Assembly (NCBI RefSeq): GCF_030247185.1 | Contig: NC_080572.1 | Coordinates: 34,518,971-34,582,970 of the forward strand | Direction of reading: 5' to 3' | Length of the DNA stretch: 64,000 bases | DNA from: Malaya genurostris | Lineage: Eukaryota; Arthropoda; Insecta; Diptera; Culicidae | Shown: positions 1-11,274 of the stretch, in pieces | How the letters are laid out: each line of letters begins with the position of its first letter | Numbering within the stretch: position 1 is the stretch's first letter | The notes under the pieces: generated by a model | What the model saw: the letters and a program-made list of their open reading frames with translations, nothing else | Told to the model about the DNA's origin: nothing | Database searches by the model: none | Translations under genes and position numbers: made by a program

Positions 1-202
1 GCATTTAAGTACTCAGACCAGAATCAAAAATGTTCCCGTAGTCTGCGAATATCGAAACACATGATGACTCTATGTGGAAGAGAAAATTTGAAATTCATTA
101 CAAAAGCAAGGTGGCGCCTTTTTCGGAGGCACCTGAAATATCGTCGCACATTTTCGATCGGTGGCACAAAATAAACAAACTTTTACATACCAGGTTGGGA
201 AA

Positions 203-402
203 TCAGTATCAATCCTCACAATCGGGTCCGGAAAGTTCATCCGAGTCACATTTGAAGGTGCAATCTCCCTCCCTTCCCTGTCGTCATCGTTTCCGTATTC
301 GGAGTTTCCTCAATTTGCAATCGAGTGGAAGGAAACAGTTTATAGCTCCGGTTGTTCTCACTCTGCTTGGCCAGTTTGCCACCACGCACCGCACCGCTCC
401 TG
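203..402 (+). promoter_or_regulatory. possible 5' UTR exon of the Ig gene ending in a strong splice donor
   Basis: A consensus donor (CTCCTG then GTAAGT) starts at 403, in a GC-balanced stretch unlike the AT-rich DNA around it. The first coding exon of the Ig gene has its own acceptor at 10140, so at least one upstream non-coding exon must exist, and this is the best donor seen upstream. The 5' limit is arbitrary: an initiator-like TCAGT lies near 203. No TATA box is evident. Inference only; a transcript joining 402 to 10141 would settle it. Confidence 0.25.
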
Positions 403-1345
403 GTAAGTTCAGTATAGGTTTTCTGCTTGGAATAGGGGGCTTATTGCTGTTCGTTTCTTTTGCCATCACGCCTCCACTCCATGCTTCCAGGACACCCGTA
501 CAGAGTAACAGTCACAGCGTAGGCCGAAATGATCCGGGTTTCACTCTGCTGGAGGTTTCCATAGCTGGTGCACAATCTGCTCCTGTAAGACAATCTCGGC
601 TTCCAGTCGGAAACCATCGTGTGAGATTGGTACATAAATATAGAAAGTTGCCATAGTTGTTAATATGAAAACTTTCCGAAGTATATAATTGCTGTGTTGT
701 TATTAATATTTCAAGATTCCATGCTGTGAGCGAGTGTGTAGTGCTCGGTACACAACGCATTTATTGCAATGGTGGCCGTAAGGAGCGACGGGAGCGAGTG
801 GTGTAGTTGTATGAAGGTAACTCAGAACATGAAGTTGGTAATACTGGTTACTTAACAATGGTGACCTTTATAAAACTCAGTTTGCACAACAGCTGCTCTG
901 GCCTTCGTACGTCCTCAATGTCGAATATACATACGAGGACATTTGGAAGAAAATGATACTATATAGCAAAAGGTGAAAGCCTTTACGGTAGTTTAACAGT
1001 TTATTTCCGAAGAAAAATGAGGTGACAGGAATTGGAATCATGCCACCAAGCACTCTTCGAAGGTTATGATTCGACCCTCGACAGTTTGATAGCTATTTAT
1101 ATGCCACATGCTGAAAGTAAGAGATTTCGTTTTAAATGAAATAGGTGGTTTGAGATTTTTTTAAGGGGATTAGAAATATTGTTGTTTAATTTACGATCCA
1201 TTTTCAAAGGTTTTGATCAAGGGATTGTTATTTTGATTGTACAATATCAGGCTATACTTATCCTGTGAGTTTTATTTTCGAGGATATTTTCTAATAGCGT
1301 CTGACCAATAATTTGGAGGATCCAAAGTTATGAACGACTGTACTA
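403..1345. other. unassigned upstream/intronic DNA
   Basis: I recognise no gene and no repeat family in this stretch. It has open frames on both strands that overlap each other, which is what chance frames look like. Confidence 0.4.
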
Positions 1346-1834
1346 TACACACCAAAAAAAATTGAATTTTACAGGTAACTTGATCCCTCATACGATGTAA
1401 TTCATAAAGTCCTAATTTGTCAAGTGACGGAAAATCTCATTTGTAATGACTTAATGTTAGATGGGCTTCAATTTTACTGGTTTCGACTGTAACTTGCGTT
1501 CTGCTAGCAAGTGCGACTGTATGAATTTAAATCATCATAGACATTCGTTGTATTTTTGATATTCGAGCATCATTGTTTAAATGCACCTTTTACCAGCCAA
1601 GCAGATGTATGCATCTGTGGCTCGGTCGATTAACAGACGTACTTGCGATCCAAGGAATCTCGGTTCAAGTCGCGGGGACGGTGTTGCTCTCCATTTTTTA
1701 TTTCAATGAATTTCATGCATGTAGTTCTAGAAACAATATTAAATGTTCTTCCACCTAAATTTGCGTGAGCTGCGACGCTCCATTTATGTGCATCTAATAA
1801 GATGTAAAATCACAAAGTTTTTTTCTAAGTGTGT
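1346..1834 (+). repeat. MITE-like repeat with an internal tRNA-like segment, copy 1
   Basis: About 490 bp, related to 30949-31392 (+), 20240-20664 (-) and 23664-24087 (-). The ends are loosely inverted: CACACCAAAAAAA...GAATTTTAC on the left and GTAAAATCAC...TTCTAAGTGTG on the right. Near 1612-1680 it carries a tRNA-like block with an A-box-like TGGCTCGGTCGATTA and a B-box-like GGTTCAAGTCGCGG. The shared 3' block GACGCTCCATTTATGTGCAT is the easiest marker of the family. It is non-coding. Confidence 0.6.
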
Positions 1835-3159
1835 ACATTTACACAGAATAACAATTAGAACCCATTTATTTGCGAGATTTTGAGAGAATTTCACAAAAAC
1901 AAGTTTCGTTTTTTTTTGTTTTTTTGTACGATTTAATCCACTCGCATTTCAATTCGATACAATCTTGAAAATGTTTGTGTTCAAAATGTTACGGTCAAAC
2001 AGAATTAATCGAGTTTCGTATTTTTCACAAATACTATGAAATTTTAACGTATATACACCCTCAAAACAGATTCTCGAGCTCGGCATATCGTAAAACCGAA
2101 TTAGATCGGCAATACGGCGTTTCCCTGATTGTTCAGTAATCCACATTTCGAAATTCGTTAAAGTGATATTCTGATATCTCGGTAAAGTGCGTTTTTTGCC
2201 GAAGTTTGACATAATGTTATGCTGAACTTGTAAGTAAAGAACAAATATACCGAGATGTTCCTTGTCAGTTTTGCAAAGCACCACGTCACCATTACTCGTT
2301 GAGCTGGAAAACGTACAAATTGAATGAAGTATAAAGACTTCTATATTTCGCAAAAAAATAACAAAAAATCGAATACTATCTCTTTTTCATATATATTTAT
2401 AAAAATCTGCTTATTTCCAGATAGATGTGTTATGGAACCATAAAAATAATTGTCTTTAGCCATGATGTTTTTATTTTCAGGGGGGGGGGGGCGGATTTGT
2501 TTTTCTTTTTTGTGAAGATTACCGAGCACTCGACTGCGCAAATCTCGACATTTTTTTCCGAAAGTGTATGAGAAATTTAAGTGTGTAGCAAGGCTAAGAG
2601 AAAACTATTGTATTTCCGGTGGACCTTCCACCAACTATCTAGCGCTTGGGGCCCTGCATGCGCTCATTTGTCCGAAAATTATAGTCCATGAAGTTCAAAG
2701 AAATAGTTCAATGTTTATTTTTATCGATTCTCAATGCCAAAAAATGGTTGGATAGCATGAAATGAATGTGAAACACAACACAGAAATTAAACAGAACATA
2801 AGTTACATGTTCATCTCCAGATGGAGATCGAAGGAGATGTGCCGCGCAGCTCAATTCTGTCATGCTCCTTTAGCATCCCTTCCACATGAGAACATTTCAC
2901 ACAACGTATTGGATAGATACTAATGTGAGTTTTTGTATGTTTATTGTTAATCACATAAAGATAGCAAATACATTCGACTCAGTTCGTCGAGGTAAAAAAA
3001 ATACCTGTTCTCGATTTTATCGGGGATCGATTTTCACAAACTTATGTCGTTTTCGTTTGATGCCGAACCTAACCCAGTTTTCAACCTAACGAACCGTGTG
3101 TTTAAAGCTAGCATCGAATCTAGTTTCAAGTCCAACTGAAAATCGAATCAATTTTTTCC
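1835..3159. other. unassigned AT-rich DNA
   Basis: No gene recognised. The open frames here have no motif I can name. An 11-G run sits near 2481-2491. Old repeat sequence cannot be excluded. Confidence 0.4.
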
Positions 3160-4385
3160 ATTAATATGTTTATTTCATAGGCAATATACATAAGTTTTTC
3201 TTCGCCGTGGCATCCACAATCCATAGTACTTTAAACCTAATACATTTCGAATAACATATTAGTATGTTGGTATTCATTAGTTAATCTAAACACTGTTTTT
3301 ATCAAGCGAGTTGCTATTATAATTACATTAAAGAAAATACATTTATATTGTACATGATCTTATAACTATTTCAGGTTTGTTTGTATCAGTTCATCACTTT
3401 TTTTCAATAACATATAGATGGCTATTGGTTAAACTCATGGAAAAGAAAGGGGTCTATCATAAAATAAAATTTAAATTGGAACTTCAATGCACTTAATGAA
3501 ATGATGAAAGTTTCATGTAAGGAAGGTCGCGACAAGCAAGAATGTCGCGAACTGGGACATTGGATAGTCTACCTTGAGTACACAATGAATTTATTAGTTG
3601 AGATCTGACATCACGATACTCTACGCATGTCCAAACGACATGATCAATATCGCGATAACCTTCGCCACAAGAACAATGATTAGTCTCGGAAAGTCCAATT
3701 CGAAGGAGATGTGCATCTAACGTGTAGTGATTGGACACGAGTCTGAACATCACACGAATGAAGTCCCTACTCACATCCAGTCCCCTGAACCATGCCTTTG
3801 TCGATATTTTAGGAATAATTGAGTGCATCCACCGACCCAGATCATCTTTATCCCAAGAAGCTTGCAAGCTGGCAAGTGTTCTTTGACAGGACGCGCTATA
3901 GAATTCGTTAAAAGCAATCGGTCTCTCATAAATTTCATCCTCAATAGCATCACATTTGGCTGAACTATCGGCTTTTTCATTGCCTGGAGCAATGAGCCGG
4001 GACCCAAACTATTGTGATTTTATAATTATTATTCAATATGTCGTTCAGGCACTGTTTTATTTTGCCCAAGAAAAACGGTTCATTTTTGCTAACAGCGTAA
4101 GAGCGAATGGCTTCAATTGCACTCAGACTATCTGTGAAGAGAAAATAATGGTTTGGAGATAATGTGACGATTACACTCGAACTATAATGAACTGCTGCTA
4201 ACTCTGCTATATAAACAGATGCAGGTTCTTGAAGCCTAAATGAAGCCGAAACATTATTGTTGAATATACCAAACCCAGTAGCATCTTCAATTTGTGATCC
4301 ATCCGTGTAGGAAATCGAATTAATATCGAAGCTGATTCTTATATCGGGTTTGCTCACACCCTCGTTACCAAGGGAGTTTAGTGAA
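3160..4385 (-). pseudogene. I-clade non-LTR retrotransposon, 5'-truncated: RNase H, zinc finger and 3' UTR
   Basis: This is the end of an ORF2 polyprotein. 4357-3977 encodes an RNase H domain with acidic residues in YTDGS, IAELAA and FTDSLSA, ending in WVPAHCS. A frameshift near 3970 leads into 3867-3493, which holds the usual I-clade C-terminal knuckle (CSCGEGYRDIDHVVWTC). The endonuclease and reverse transcriptase are missing, as expected when reverse transcription stops early. The 3' UTR probably ends near 3160, where the - strand reads GCCTATGAAATAAACATATT. The RNase H would degrade the RNA strand of the RNA/DNA hybrid. The copy is dead. Confidence 0.85.
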
Positions 4386-4537
4386 AACTGTTTGTTTGAC
4401 GAAACTACCCTGGGTCAGCTTCAGTTTTCTCAATCGAAATGTCATTAGATTCATATGAAAGGTCTCATAATCCCATAGCCTACTATTGGAATTTTTCCGG
4501 ATCGAGTAATAACGTAAAATGTGCAAACAAATGAAAA

Positions 4538-5408
4538 CCCTGTTTTAATCCACCTAGTGGTGTAATGATGCCTTTCTCATATCAACCATACCATCATATA
4601 TAATACTGTGGTATTCTTCAAAATAATTTTCTTCGATTCCTAAAAAAGAATAACCGAAATCGGTTTGATTGACCGTCTACTGATAAAAATAATTAATTGG
4701 AGAAGAGTTGAGGTCGATTTAGAAAACTTTTTACGGGTTTCCGCCCTTTTCTGTGATGGTATACAGTTTTTAACATACTTTTTCTTATATTTCCGGATCA
4801 GGAAGTCGGATCCAGATGAAATTCACGAATTACGTATGGGACCACAGGACCTTTAATTTGAACCTAAATTTATGAAATCCTTCATTTGAACCTAAGTTTA
4901 TGAAAATCGGTCGCGCCATCTTTGAGAAAAACTAGAAAACATATTTCCATTTGTTTTGAACATTTTACCCCATAACTCCGGAACCGGAAGTCAGATCCAA
5001 ACAATATTCAGGAATTTTGTATGGGATTATAAGACTTTTCGTTTGAACCGAAGTTTGTGAAAATCGGTTCAGCCATCTCTGAGAAAAGTTTGTCACTTAT
5101 TTTCACATCTTTTTGTAAATTTTACCCCATAATTCCGGAACCGGAATTCGGATTCAAATAATATTCAGGAATTTTGTATGGGACCACAAGTCCTTTCATT
5201 TGAATCTAAGTTTGTAAAAATCGGTTCAGCCATCTCCGAGAAATGTTAGTGCAAAAAAAAACGTTACATACACACATACACACACAGACATTTTGCGTAC
5301 TCGTCGAGCTGAGTCGAATGGTATATGACACTCGGCCCTCCGGGCCTCGGTTCAAAAGTAGGTTTTGACAGTGATTGCATAACCTTTCTATATGAGAAAG
5401 GCAAAAAG
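4538..5408 (+). repeat. repeat family A, copy 1 (three ~157-bp internal units)
   Basis: The head reads CCACCTAGTGGTGTAATGAT then GCCTTTCTCATAT. The tail has GAGTCGAATGGTATATGACA, CTCGGCCCTCCGGGCCTCGG and finally CTTTCTATATGAGAAAGGCA. Between them the phrase AAAATCGGTTCAGCCATCTC and the phrase TTCCGGAACCGGAAGTC recur at 156-158 bp spacing (units beginning near 4887, 5043 and 5201). The GCCTTTCTCATAT block is inverted at the two ends, so the element has imperfect inverted ends. No coding capacity seen. Confidence 0.7.
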
Positions 5409-5423
5409 TTGAAGACTTCTATA

Positions 5424-5684
5424 CACTGAAGTCTTTTTTTTATGCGAATTTACGTACCGCATAAAAAAAACCGCATAACTCTGAAACTTCGCATAAAAAA
5501 AACCGCATAACTCTGAAACTTCGCATAAAAAAAGACCGCAGAAGGGTAAACCGCATAACTCTGAAAATTCGCATAAAAAAAACCGCATAACTCTGAAACT
5601 TCGCATAAAAAAAACCGCATAACTCTAAAAATTCGCCTAAAAAAAGTCGCGTAAAAAAAACCGCATAAAAAAAGAACTCAGTGT
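5424..5684. mobile_element. 261-bp MITE built from a short tandem array
   Basis: The ends are inverted (CACTGAAGTCTTTTTTTATG left; complement of CACTGAGTTCTTTTTTTATG right), with TA in front of the left end. The interior is a tandem array of about 35 bp units of the form CGCATAAAAAAAACCGCATA followed by ACTCTGAAACTT, with shorter variants at the right. Open frames here only translate the repeat. The unit's CGCATAAAAAAA core resembles the element's own terminal motif, so the array may have grown from the TIR. Confidence 0.65.
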
Positions 5685-5734
5685 GTTTACATCCGAATTT
5701 AAGTTAGTTACTTCGGAATTTAGGGCAGATAGGT

Positions 5735-6845
5735 AGAAAACCCTTTTTTAATCCACCTAGTGGTGTAACAATATCTTTCACATATTACTCATGTTCTGAC
5801 AAGATTTTTTCTCAAACTTAAAAAAGTCAAAAACTTTCTTTGGTAAAAACTACCATCACCTTTTCGATTTGTAAACAGCTATGTAAAGTTAATATAAAAC
5901 CCTGCACGCTATACAAAATTGAACAAAGCACACTGTGTGCTAGGCGTGTGCGTTTTCGTCTTCTTCAGTACCAGCACGTACTGATGCATACCGATTTTGC
6001 ATAATTTTGTATGACAGTTTGAAAGTTTTGATACTTATTGCCCTATAATTTTCCGGAAGTCGGATCTGGATGAAATTGCACAGTGTCTCTTAAGCCACTG
6101 AGACCTTTATTTTGAATAATGATTTGTGAAAATCGGTTTACCCGTTGCTGAAAAATCGAAATGAGTTCCGGTTTCGGAGCTTTTCTTAACTATTACCGGT
6201 GCGTTTGGAATCAGAAACCGATCATTAGTAGTCCCAAAGTAGATTTATATAAATCCATTTAAAGAGGGTGTACATGACGCTAAAAAAATGAGCAAAATTA
6301 TACACTGATTTTCACAAACTTTGGCTTAAATGAGAGATCTTATGGTTCCATGAGTTACCATTGAATTTGATCTGGCTCCGTTTTCCGGTTCCGGAATTAC
6401 AGTATGAAGCGAGTTTTAAATTTCATACCATCATTTACAGCGATGTTACAAAAAATGTATATTTTTATGTTTCTAAATAGAGCTCAAACTGTTCTTGTTT
6501 GAAGTTTTCAGTTCCAGGTTCCGGAAGTACCGAAAGCAGTGGTCAAAATCATCAAAACCTAGCTCACTTTCTCAGATATGGTTTGATAGATTTTCCCAAA
6601 TTTAGGCTCCAATGAAAGGTTGAATTACAGAATGATATTGTTTACAAGATTTGAACCATTCAGAGTGACTAAACAAAGATGGTATACATTATTCTAAATG
6701 TGGCTTTAAGCTGTTTTTTCGTAGGTTATGTTAGTTGCTGGCATAAAATACTTTTTTTGCTTCTGTTCAAGTGTTATGAAGGATTCTACTGTAGTATAAG
6801 AGAGCCATCATTACATTACTACAATAATTAAAACAGGTTTTTGCA
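5735..6845 (+). repeat. repeat family A, copy 2, diverged
   Basis: It begins with the family A head (ATCCACCTAGTGGTGTAAC). Near 6840 it ends with a second head in the opposite orientation (CATCATTACATTACTACAATAATTAAAAC). Inside are diverged copies of the family phrases, such as GTGAAAATCGGTTTACCCGT and the CCGGTTCCGG type. No gene is seen. The two opposed heads suggest either full terminal inverted repeats or two nested copies. Confidence 0.5.
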
Positions 6846-7360
6846 TCCTTTGACTTTCAATGTTGATATCAGCTATCTAAAAATAGTATATGAATATTTT
6901 TCCAAGTTCAAAATGTGAATTTCTGGTTTGAAATTTCTTATTTCATGTCGGCTTCGAAACATCTATTTCATGTCGGCTTCGGCGATCTAACACTTGAAAA
7001 TTTTTCTTAGCATTTTCGTTTAGTTAATCATTTCCAGAATGTTTTGTCAAATTTGCAAGTCAATCAAAACAAAACTCTGGAAGTTAATGGCCTTTATCTT
7101 CTCTTATCTCATACTGCGATGAGGTATGTATTATCTTATACTGAGAAGAGCTCAACGTTAAGTTCCGGAAGCATGCTAGCGAGAGACAGAATGAGTAGGA
7201 GAATAAGACGGAAACTTGAAAACGATGATTCAGTATGATGTTTAGCTTTATTTGTTTCGTTAGATTTTATAGACAATAAACTTTTAACGCGTTTCTCTCG
7301 AAAGCAGGTTTTAATAGTCCAACTACCTCCAAATATAAAAAAAATCAAATCATTATCTAG
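6846..7360. other. unassigned intergenic/upstream DNA
   Basis: No gene or repeat family recognised. Short overlapping open frames lack motifs. CATGTCGGCTTCG occurs twice, near 6945 and 6970, as a local duplication. Confidence 0.35.
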
Positions 7361-7562
7361 CAAAGTCCTGGCAGTACATTCCTTTTGTGGAATTTGGCCT
7401 TACTGTTTCAACAGACTTCGCAGCCGATTCTTAGTGTACAGAATCATTGCATGGCTAGTACTATGGATCCTACTGACACTAAGAATCCTTCCAGGTCGGG
7501 GCTCGAACATACGACAACTGGCTTGTAAGACCAGCGCCCTATGCATTCAATTCTGCGCCGAG
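7361..7562 (-). repeat. tRNA-derived SINE (family S1), copy 1
   Basis: Reading the - strand, a B-box-like GTTCGAGCCCCGACC follows an A-box-like region, then AAGGATTCTTAGTGTCAGTA, GCCATGCAATGATTC and a 3' part ending GGAATGTACTGCCAGGAC. The same arrangement is found at 14865-15072 (-), 24128-24326 (+), 34885-35043 (+) and the split copy at 20706. The order of tRNA-like head and unrelated body is typical of a pol III SINE. Confidence 0.7.
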
Positions 7563-7874
7563 ATACAGTGGACACCGTAAATCATGATTTCTGTAAAGTG
7601 TGCTCGAAAATGTTGTTCGAAAAATGCTTCGTATTATGAAAAACATTTGAATATATATGTACTTACGATACCTCTAAAAAAATCGCAAAATAGTATTTTT
7701 TATCCATTAAACCTACAACACCTCCTCCTCTTTCACACCCCGTTGTTTGTCATTTTTTTGAGGTCACTTCTTAGAAAACATGATTTGCGGTGTCCTTTGT
7801 ATCTCAGCGCAAGAAATTCAGAGGTCAACAAATCAAAGTTTTTCTAGACCCCAACGTTTTTGTTTGATTTTTTT
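7563..7874. other. unassigned AT-rich stretch
   Basis: One short open frame is present but has no recognisable motif. I see nothing else. Confidence 0.3.
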
Positions 7875-8340
7875 TTAATATTTTGAATTTTCCGAGGCTC
7901 GGGGGACAGAGTGTCATATACCAATCGATTCAGCTCAACAAACTGAGCAAATGTCCGTGTGTGTCTGTATGTATGTTGTCAACAAAGAGCTCAAGATCTC
8001 AGAGATGACAGGACCGATTTTGATCAAACTAGTCGCAAATGAAAGGTATCTCTGTCACCCTGAACGCTATTGAATGGTTTCGAGATGTTTACTTTTTGTC
8101 AAAATCCGTCAATTTTTAACGAAGTTATTGATGTTTTTGTGTAAGCGAGTTTTCGCCTTAATCCAGTAGTAGGAGTTTTACGCGCTTGATGGTAAAGCGA
8201 TGTTTCGGAGCAAAGTGAAACACGATTTTCAATACTGTTTTATGCAATTGTTTCTTGGCACCTAATAGACTATGCACAGCACCCTTTTTCATGATTATAG
8301 CACGGTTCGTTTTTGGCAACATAATCGTTCGAACATGACA
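7875..8340 (-). repeat. repeat family B, copy 1, left part
   Basis: On the - strand this matches 34240-34790 and 32240-32720: GTTGCCAAAAACGAACCGTG, then CCTACTACTGGATTAAGGCG, ending in a family tail of TTGAGCTGAATCGATTGGTA and CGAGCCTCGG. The tail is shared with family A, so the two families are related. A mariner copy interrupts it at 8341 and it resumes at 9266. Non-coding. Confidence 0.6.
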
Positions 8341-8342
8341 TA

Positions 8343-9263
8343 ACACATGGATCAATAAGTCCCGAGACTAAAGCAGAGATGGCGCTCGTAGTAAACCAGT
8401 AACCACGTCTTTCTAGAGTACTAACCTTTGCTTGAAACGGGTTAAAATTTTAAGTCGATCCGATCAGAAACAGCTGAGTTTGGAGGTTGGAGTAAAGTCG
8501 TTTTGTAGTTTATTTAAAAAATGGAAAAAACCGAGTTTCGTGTTTCGATAAAACATTGTTTTTCAATGGGTAAAAACACCGTGCAAGCGAAACAATGGAT
8601 TGAAAAATGTTATCCGGACTCTTGTCCATGAAAAGCAACGATTTGTCGGTGGTTCGCCGAGTTTAAACGTGGTCGTACCGACACAAATGACGCGGAACGC
8701 TCGGGTAGACCTGTGGAAGCCGTTACACCGGAAAATGTGAGTGAAGTGACAAAAAATATAATGAAAGATCGTAAAGTGAAGCTCCGTGAGATTGCTGAGA
8801 TGACACAAATATCATATGGAAGTGTATTTACTATCCTTCATGAAAAATTGAGCATGAAAAAGGTTTTTTCTAAGTGGGTGCCACGATTGCTTTCGATGGA
8901 ACAAAATGCACCCTGCCACAAGTCGATGAAAACAATGGCGAAATTGAACGAATTGGGCTTTGATCTGCTTCCCCACCCCCCATACTCGCCAGATTTAGCC
9001 CCCAGTGACTACTGGATCTTTGCTGATCTTAAAAAAAAATGCTCCAGGGAAAAAGATTTGGCTCAAATGAGGAGGTCATCGCTGAAATTGAAGCTTATTT
9101 TGAAGCGAAAGATAATTTTTTTTATAAACATGGTATTGAAAAATTGGAAAAACGTTGGAACCATTGTATCACCCTAAAAGGTGATTATGTTGATGAATAA
9201 AAAAAAAATTGCAAAAAAAATGTTGTTTCCATTGTTAGTCTCGGGACTTATTGATCCATGTGT
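8343..9263 (+). mobile_element. mariner element (a), 921 bp, internally deleted
   Basis: Perfect 28-bp inverted ends (8343-8370 and 9236-9263; outer bases ACACATGGATCAATAAGTCC) are flanked by TA on both sides (8341-8342 and 9264-9265). The insertion splits a family B repeat, and removing it restores that repeat's CATATGTC sequence, so the ends are exact. The transposase region has lost its central part. Canonical mariners are near 1.3 kb, so about 0.35-0.4 kb is missing. It is non-autonomous but keeps both ends, so it could in principle be moved by a related transposase. Confidence 0.9.
8521..9200 (+). pseudogene. mariner transposase remnant in element (a)
   Basis: The start MEKTEFRVSIKHCF and the helix-turn-helix half (WFAEFKRGRTDTNDAERSGR; KLREIAEMTQISYGSVFTI; KWVPRLLS) are followed directly by NAPCHKSMKTM and LLPHPPYSPDLAPSDYW. 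The block that should hold the first catalytic Asp (GDE/MDET region) and the second (HQD) is gone; only the third Asp in APSDY remains. The junction lies near 8900-8905. There is an in-frame TGA at 8629-8631 (codon 37) and a frameshift near 9035-9045, after which the C-terminus (AYFEAKDNFFYKHG) is read in another frame. Mariner transposases cut at the TIRs and insert at TA. This copy cannot. Confidence 0.9.
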
Positions 9264-9265
9264 TA

Positions 9266-9575
9266 TGTATGAAAAAAATGACAGTATTTTAAAATTCAAA
9301 ACAATTTTTTTTTTCGGAGATGGCTTAACTGATTTCTACGAACTTAGACTCATATGAACAATCCTATGCTATTTGGATCCGATTTCTGGTTCCAGAATTA
9401 CAGGATGATATATGTAATGAAATTAAAATTCGCTTCACAATTAGGTCACTGAACCGGTTTCGTCCATCTAACATTCAAATGAAACATCTTAAGGTCCCAT
9501 AAAAACTGTTTGTATTTTAATCAGATCCGACTTCCGGTTCAGGAGATACAGGGTTAATAATGTAAAAATTGTTTT
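9266..9575 (-). repeat. repeat family B, copy 1, right part
   Basis: This continues the repeat interrupted at 8341. The - strand ATGTATCATCCTGTAATTCT, CCGGAAGTCGGATC-like and GAAATCAGTTAAGCCATCTC phrases match the same family near 31945-32080 and 33985-34110. Confidence 0.55.
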
Positions 9576-10140
9576 TTTTTTCATACTCTGATATAATTTG
9601 TTGAGTACCACTAAGATGTCAACAGCGTCTACAGTTTATTGATTTGTAAGTGTTGGTGGAGATTGTAAACGTATATGTTTCAAATTGTCAGTGCTAGATG
9701 AAACACGGGCCGGCTTTATGTAACCGAAAACAAAGTCCTTCGGTGATGCCGACACTGTCAGTTCGTTACGTACGAAATATTTGAAGACCAGTTCAATTCA
9801 CAACCTGCTTCTCGACGGGGTACCGTTACAAGAGCACACAAATAATCATACATACAATTATGCCCCAAACACTAACCATTAATTAATTATATTTTCTTAA
9901 TGACCCACTGCGTTCTAATTGCGTGATTTCAGACCCCACCCTGCTGGTTTGGCTTGGATTTGCGGGAGGATCTGCTTTCACCCATTAAGAAAATGTATCA
10001 AACTCTATTCCGTTCGACTTGTTGTTTGGTGGAATTACACCGGAAAGCAGCCCGATTTTTCCCACAAAAAAACGCTGCCCAGAAACACTTCATTTCATTA
10101 GTTTTGACTGTACTTTTGTTCTCTTCTTCTCCACCGACAG
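9576..10140. other. DNA upstream of the first coding exon, ending in a strong splice acceptor
   Basis: No protein gene is recognised. The last 40 bases form a textbook acceptor (GTTCTCTTCTTCTCCACCGACAG-like, pyrimidine tract then CAG at 10138-10140). The coding exon is therefore spliced to something upstream. Confidence 0.5.
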
Positions 10141-10286
10141 GATATCCGATCCTAAGACTAGCGGACACGGCAGCTGTGGGACAGCGACGATGGCGCAGGA
10201 AGCGGCGAAAAGGCTGAAAATGAGGAAAAACATGAGATCGATGATGTGCTTCGTGATATTTCTGCTGGTTTTCATCATGAATTATG
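10141..10286 (+). CDS. klingon/CG7166-like Ig-superfamily adhesion protein, exon with start codon and signal peptide
   Basis: The acceptor ends at 10140 and ATG is at 10190. Coding runs 97 nt to 10286, ending in phase 1 before GTGAGT. The peptide starts MAQEAAKRLKMRKNMR, followed by a hydrophobic core CFVIFLLVFIM: a signal peptide with a basic n-region. Further in-frame Met codons (11, 15, 18, 19) could also start it. Phase 1 joins exactly to 45817 (G + GA = Gly). The gene family comprises secreted or GPI-anchored neuronal cell-adhesion proteins with three Ig domains (klingon, lachesin, DIP-type). The family call rests on exons 2-4. The rest of the gene lies beyond 64000. Confidence 0.75.
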
Positions 10287-10837
10287 GTGAGTGTTTTGCT
10301 ACTGGCTCCGAGGGTACCCTTCCACGCACGGCACAGCAGGAAATTGCTTGCTGGCCCACATGGTCCTGACTGCTGGTGGGCCAGTGGTCAGCAGACCGAG
10401 TAGATGATGAATTGTGCAATGTAGGGTAGGGTGAAGATTAATGGGAGTGTGCGGATTTCAAATACATTGATCATTGATATAAATGAGAATGGCCGGAGCC
10501 ACCTGAAGGAGATATTTTTTTGACGAAAAACATAAACTACTGCGACAACAACAGCTGTGTCGTATCGGTTTGAAACCTTTTAGATCATAACATAGTTTAA
10601 CTGAGTATGAGTGTGTGTGTATGTGTGTAAATAAACTTTATATTATAGATAGGTTGTTGTAAAGTTTTAGTCAAATCTTAGTTCCGATTTCACAGTATCG
10701 AGATGATGAGTTAGACTTATCTGATAATGCTATATTATCTATATGATAGAAGAACAATAGGAAAGAAATAAAATTTACGTCACAAGATTTGTTTTATGAG
10801 ACTAACGATTGAAAACCAAATGGACAGAAGTGAAACT

Positions 10838-11274
10838 ACACAGCAAAAAATTATGAATTTTATAGGTGATATAATTCCACATTTGACACAAATCGTATAA
10901 ACCTAAGTCGTCAGTATGGCTGGATTTTGCAATAATGACTTAAATACAGCTCCGAGCTGATGTTTCGGCAATCAAATACATGTGTCAGCTCTTAAAATTT
11001 TATTAGAATGCATGAAGTATGTGTTGAATCAATCGTATAACTGTCATTTTTGATGCCGCTATATATCTCCTAATTTATTCGATGTTGTACACAGAAAAAA
11101 ATTTACATGTAGCATGTATATGACTTATCTCATAAATACTTTAAACGGTTGATTACTGAATTTGACAAGAATGACTTCAATCTTTGGCAAATATTATCAA
11201 CCATCCACACGAGCACGATAATGTATAATAAAATCGGGGTGAAATAAACCTATAACTAAACTAAAATAATAATA
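10838..11274. other. possible decayed MITE and unassigned DNA
   Basis: CACAGCAAAAAATTATGAATTTTA near 10840 resembles the end of the tRNA-like MITE family, and CACAGAAAAAAATTTACATG recurs in the same orientation near 11090. I cannot find matching inverted partners, so no element boundaries are called. The rest is unassigned. Confidence 0.25.

Noticed and set aside
72..656. 194-codon open frame near the start of the window
   Set aside because: No conserved domain is recognisable, it overlaps frames on both strands, and a strong splice donor at 403 lies inside it. Treated as chance.
5430..5690. CRISPR-like array of short repeats
   Set aside because: Units are directly adjacent with no unique spacers, and the array lies between MITE ends in eukaryotic DNA.
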